From the NCBI RefSeq assembly GCF_018691265.1, contig NW_024881296.1, positions 14,105,427 through 14,169,426 of the forward strand: a stretch of 64,000 nucleotides of DNA. The letters are read 5' to 3'. Origin of the DNA: Tyto alba (Eukaryota > Chordata > Aves > Strigiformes > Tytonidae). The notes beneath the pieces are model-generated. The model had not been told where the DNA came from, made no database searches, and was given only the letters and a program-made list of their open reading frames with translations. Within the stretch, counting starts at the first letter, position 1, and each line of letters opens with the position of its first letter. This document shows positions 61,096 to 64,000 of the stretch, one piece after another. Both the position numbers and the translations under genes were made by a program.

Positions 61096-61605
61096 TCACC
61101 TCTTGTGTAGTGAGAGGAAGGTGTATTCTGCTTGACTCACTACATGGCTAAACACTTCATCAAAAACAGTTCCATACTTATTACTCAGAAGTCCTAGGAA
61201 GTCATAGCAGGTTTCTCCAGTTGTGACACTAATCCCCTGTGTTTTGTCAGAACAGTGGACCCATCCAAAGAGACATAGTTTTTTTTACTTTGGTGGCTGC
61301 TGGACTGGCCTGAACTCAGCAGCAACTAGTGAAATCCCAAGGGACTTGACAAATCCAGGGATGGCCTGGACATCTGTACCTATGACTTGGTACATGGAAC
61401 TGCAGTGCTCATCATCAAAGACTGCTGCAATGTTATGTGAGGAGCTGAGCAGGTCACCTTCTCCCATCCCAAACTCTGTCTGAGCAGTGAGCTCAGAGAC
61501 AGTCAACAGGCTGCCCATTATCTCCTGTATTTCAGTCAATGATAAGCACAATGCTAGTGCTTTCAAACATAGAAAGTAACAATAATAGACTGTCATGTCA
61601 GTGTT
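61096..61605 (-). pseudogene. Coding-like block with one in-frame stop, unrecognised
   Basis: On the minus strand a single frame runs from 61605 to a stop at 61098-61096, interrupted only by TAA at 61287-61285. It has 106 codons before that stop and 62 after it. The peptide is protein-like: acidic FDDEHCSSMYQVIGTD in the first part, FRPVQQPPK just before the stop, then GWVHCSDKTQG, VTTGETCYDFLG and YGTVFDEVFSHVV. The same frame continuing on both sides of a single stop suggests a recently disabled gene, retrocopy or retroelement fragment. I do not recognise the family. Its end lies 26 bp from the LTR candidate but in opposite orientation. The plus strand also has an 86-codon frame here (61223-61483), so composition alone may contribute. 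Confidence 0.25.
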
Positions 61606-62893
61606 TCACTGGAGTTAACCAGACCTGCTTTAGAACAAGCAATATAATTTTGCATGGGGATTATATTACCAGAGGACATTAAATTCTGGGGAAAAAAAAA
61701 TTAAAAAAACCCCAAACACCAAACCACAAACCAATCCTGGATTCACCTACAAAAAGTCCCACTCATAATCTAGGAGCTACTTTTCTAATTCACATTTAAA
61801 AATCCTCAAACATTATCTTTATCTCTTTCAAACAGAGAACAGCACCAAATGATTGTCACGTGTGTGCAGGCACATGCTCACATGTGGGCACATGCTCATG
61901 TGTGTATACCTGCATACGCTGCACGTGTCTCGGGTTCACAGGACAGCTAATTCAGCAATGAGACATAAGATTCTGGGCAAAGCATGACAAATGTTGCAGG
62001 GTGAAGGGCAGCCCATCTGACTGGCAGTAATGTGAGAAGCCAAGCAATTCCAGTTCTCAGAAGCCTTTTGCCTCCTGGAAGTCTGTAAATAAAAGGACAA
62101 CTATCACCTTTGGCCTGAAGATTGTGGTGTTGTGATAAACAGAAAATCTAATTAATCAGGAGCGTTATGTCTGATTTGTGCAAACTTGTGGCTGAGCAGC
62201 TATAAATTATATCACCATATTCAATTACTGGAAACAACATTTCCTGTGTAAAGCAACCTCTGCAGTCTGTAGGGAGATCACCCAATTTCAGACGTACATT
62301 TGTTAATCACTGCTTTAATTTTTCTACTTGAAAACGAATAATACATTCTGTGCAGAGCAGGAAGTTCAAAAAGTCTTTCAATCTGGAGTGTTAAACCATT
62401 TGACCATCTTTGTGATCTTTAGGCTGATAACAAAGACACAAAGTAAACAAGTGTCTTAAAGATAAAGATACCTTTATTCATGTGCACAACTAATAACATT
62501 TTCAGTTTTCAGCCATTCCATCAAAATGCTGATTAAGTCAAAGCCAAAATGTTTCACCAAGATATATTGATTTTGTTGAAGCTTGTAACAGAAGGTCTCA
62601 AAGCTCTAAGGTGGTCTCTAGCCATTTCTTGAGAGACAGCCTGAATAGAAAACCTTATCTTTTCAAATCTTTGAATGTATTCCAAAGCAGAAAAGAAGAA
62701 AAATTTACCATTTCAAAATTTGTTCAAAAAATTTGAGGTCTTGTTTGGAGACTGTCCTCTAGCATCCATGTATACCTTCAATGTGTATTATCACCAGGAA
62801 CTCATTCAGGATTGTATATACATGCAGACACACACGAGTGAGTGTGAGAAACAGCAGGCCTAACGAAAGGAGCCAAATGGACATCCCTTGAGG
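61606..62893. other. Non-coding stretch with A/C-rich and E-box segments
   Basis: An A-rich tract with CCCAAA-type units lies at about 61690-61733. An alternating CA/TG segment with E-boxes lies at 61857-61927 and is listed separately. No gene is recognised. Confidence 0.55.
61857..61927. promoter_or_regulatory. E-box-rich CA/TG segment
   Basis: CACGTG occurs at both ends (61857-61862 and 61922-61927), with CACATG/CATGTG E-boxes between them in a roughly 17-bp repeated pattern (GCACATGCTCACATGT, GGGCACATGCTCATGTG). Alternating purine-pyrimidine character could also favour Z-DNA. Confidence 0.4.
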
Positions 62894-63417
62894 CTACTTC
62901 ATAAAGAATCCTATTAGACATCTGGCCAACAATTGCAGAACATCACTGCACCACAGGTAAATGTTAGTGTGAAAGCAAGAACTGACTGGGTTGCAAGTTG
63001 ACACCTCAATACAATCAGTGGTCCAAGAAGTACCAGCAGAATCAGGAAAACCTGTTATCATGGTGGCAGTTTTTACAAGGCCAGAGGAGACACAATGGTG
63101 TATGCTGTCCCTTGACAGGATGTCATCCAAAACAACCTCAGGCAAAAAAGCTTATCCTGGCTGCCAAGCCTCCTGGTGTGTCCTCTTGGAGAAGGTACAA
63201 TGTTCTCCAAGGAACTAAGGCAGCAGAAACTAGAGGTACAGGTCACAGAGACATCAACATGAAGGAGATTGAGAACAGCAATGAAATGGGGTACATTGAA
63301 ACCTGCTTTTATCTTGGCCTCTTCGGTACCTTTAAGGAAACCCTGTCAAGCACCTATGTGGAGGCATTCCTATGTCATGCTGACGTGAGCATCTCTATGT
63401 TGAGTCTTGCTGTATGA
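62894..63417. other. Block with overlapping open frames, unrecognised
   Basis: Several frames are open together: plus 62991-63218, plus 62998-63417 (139 codons, TTG start, first ATG near 63259) and minus 63145-62894 (84 codons). The minus peptide (PEVVLDDILSRDS...TGFPDSAGTSW) looks the most protein-like, but no family is recognised. It may be a decayed coding fragment related to the block at 61.1-61.6 kb, or simply stop-poor DNA. Confidence 0.2.
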
Positions 63418-64000
63418 CATTGTATGAGCCTCTGCTCTGGCTCCAATTCTCTCATCTCAGACAAGCAGAGTCCTCTCCTTCATATCCCAGTACTTTATTG
63501 GTATTCATAGCACTAAGGCAAGTGAGACAAGAAAGTCAATGGACAAGTAGTTATGGCAAAGACTTTGAGAACTGGAGAGTCCTAGGCCTCTTTCCTCTCT
63601 CACACAGTTTGCACTATCTGCAGTCACAGTGAATTATATCAGGTTACTCTGGCATGGCAACTGTAATTGACAGTAATAGGTCCTCTTGGTTTAAATTCCA
63701 GAAGAAAAACTGATTGCCCTAGTCTACTTTGGATTTGTCTTCTTCAAACTTCCCAATATTTTGTCTCCAGCATTGTCAAGAAGGAAATGTAGCATAGATA
63801 AGACATTGGCTGCTACTGTACTATCAAAAGCCACTTTAAGCAAGAGTATGGGCAGAGATGGTTGAAAGGCTGATAGCTGGTACTCAGATGTGCTTTCACT
63901 ATTGCTGGCTCTAGAATAGAGGTTATGGATTCTACTGTAGGTTTCCAAATGCTGGGGAAAAAAAAACAGCACTGTCACCGGGACCCATAAATGGTCATCG
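63418..64000. other. Non-coding stretch to window end
   Basis: Short frames only; no gene or repeat was recognised. Any gene continuing past the edge would not be visible. Confidence 0.55.

Noticed and set aside
1..64000. CRISPR arrays, operons, prophage, bacterial or plasmid systems
   Set aside because: No regularly spaced repeats, no gene-dense layout and a CR1 retrotransposon is present; the DNA is vertebrate.
1..64000. tRNA, rRNA or snRNA genes
   Set aside because: No A/B-box cloverleaf pair, ribosomal motif or U-snRNA-like sequence was noticed on either strand by eye.

Overview
This window reads as vertebrate, most likely bird, nuclear DNA. It is AT-rich and CpG-poor, and it has no chain of long ORFs, no operons and no ribosome-binding sites. 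It carries one diagnostic avian or reptilian repeat, a CR1 non-LTR retrotransposon 3' end at 28309-28787 with the family's 8-bp 3'-terminal repeats. The low repeat load (one clear CR1, one decayed CR1-like remnant, one probable LTR and a few MIR-like fragments in 64 kb) fits a bird better than a turtle, crocodilian or mammal. The species and locus cannot be named from sequence alone.

No complete protein-coding gene is recognisable. The window looks like intergenic or long-intron sequence, perhaps a regulatory 'gene desert'. Left part (1-15 kb): mostly unannotatable non-coding DNA, with an enhancer-like block at 10.88-11.47 kb and two small CpG-dense patches (11.63-11.73 and 13.62-13.84 kb). 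Middle (15-40 kb): a minus-strand coding-like stretch with a membrane segment (15.7-15.95 kb), exon-like segments with good splice sites at 22.67-23.46 and 34.75-35.02 kb, homopolymer and microsatellite tracts, and the CR1 copy. The most gene-like regulatory region is 40.4-42.0 kb: a CpG-rich patch, a G-quadruplex motif, an AT-rich homeodomain-site block and then a TATA-containing CpG-rich core promoter candidate pointing right. Right part (42-64 kb): a T36 tract, a decayed CR1-like ORF (46.0-46.5 kb), MIR-like SINE remnants, possible micro-exons near 51 kb, a coding-like terminal exon candidate at 55.5 kb, a probable LTR at 60.35-61.07 kb and a minus-strand coding-like block beside it with one in-frame stop.

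Nearly all exon calls are candidates. In 64 kb of vertebrate DNA many acceptor/donor pairs and short open frames occur by chance, so confidences are low. RNA-seq, cross-species alignment and protein search would decide them. I saw no sign of a new mobile or defence-type system. The best leads are the 41.4-41.9 kb promoter/enhancer block and the coding-like fragments at 15.7, 55.5 and 61.1-61.6 kb.
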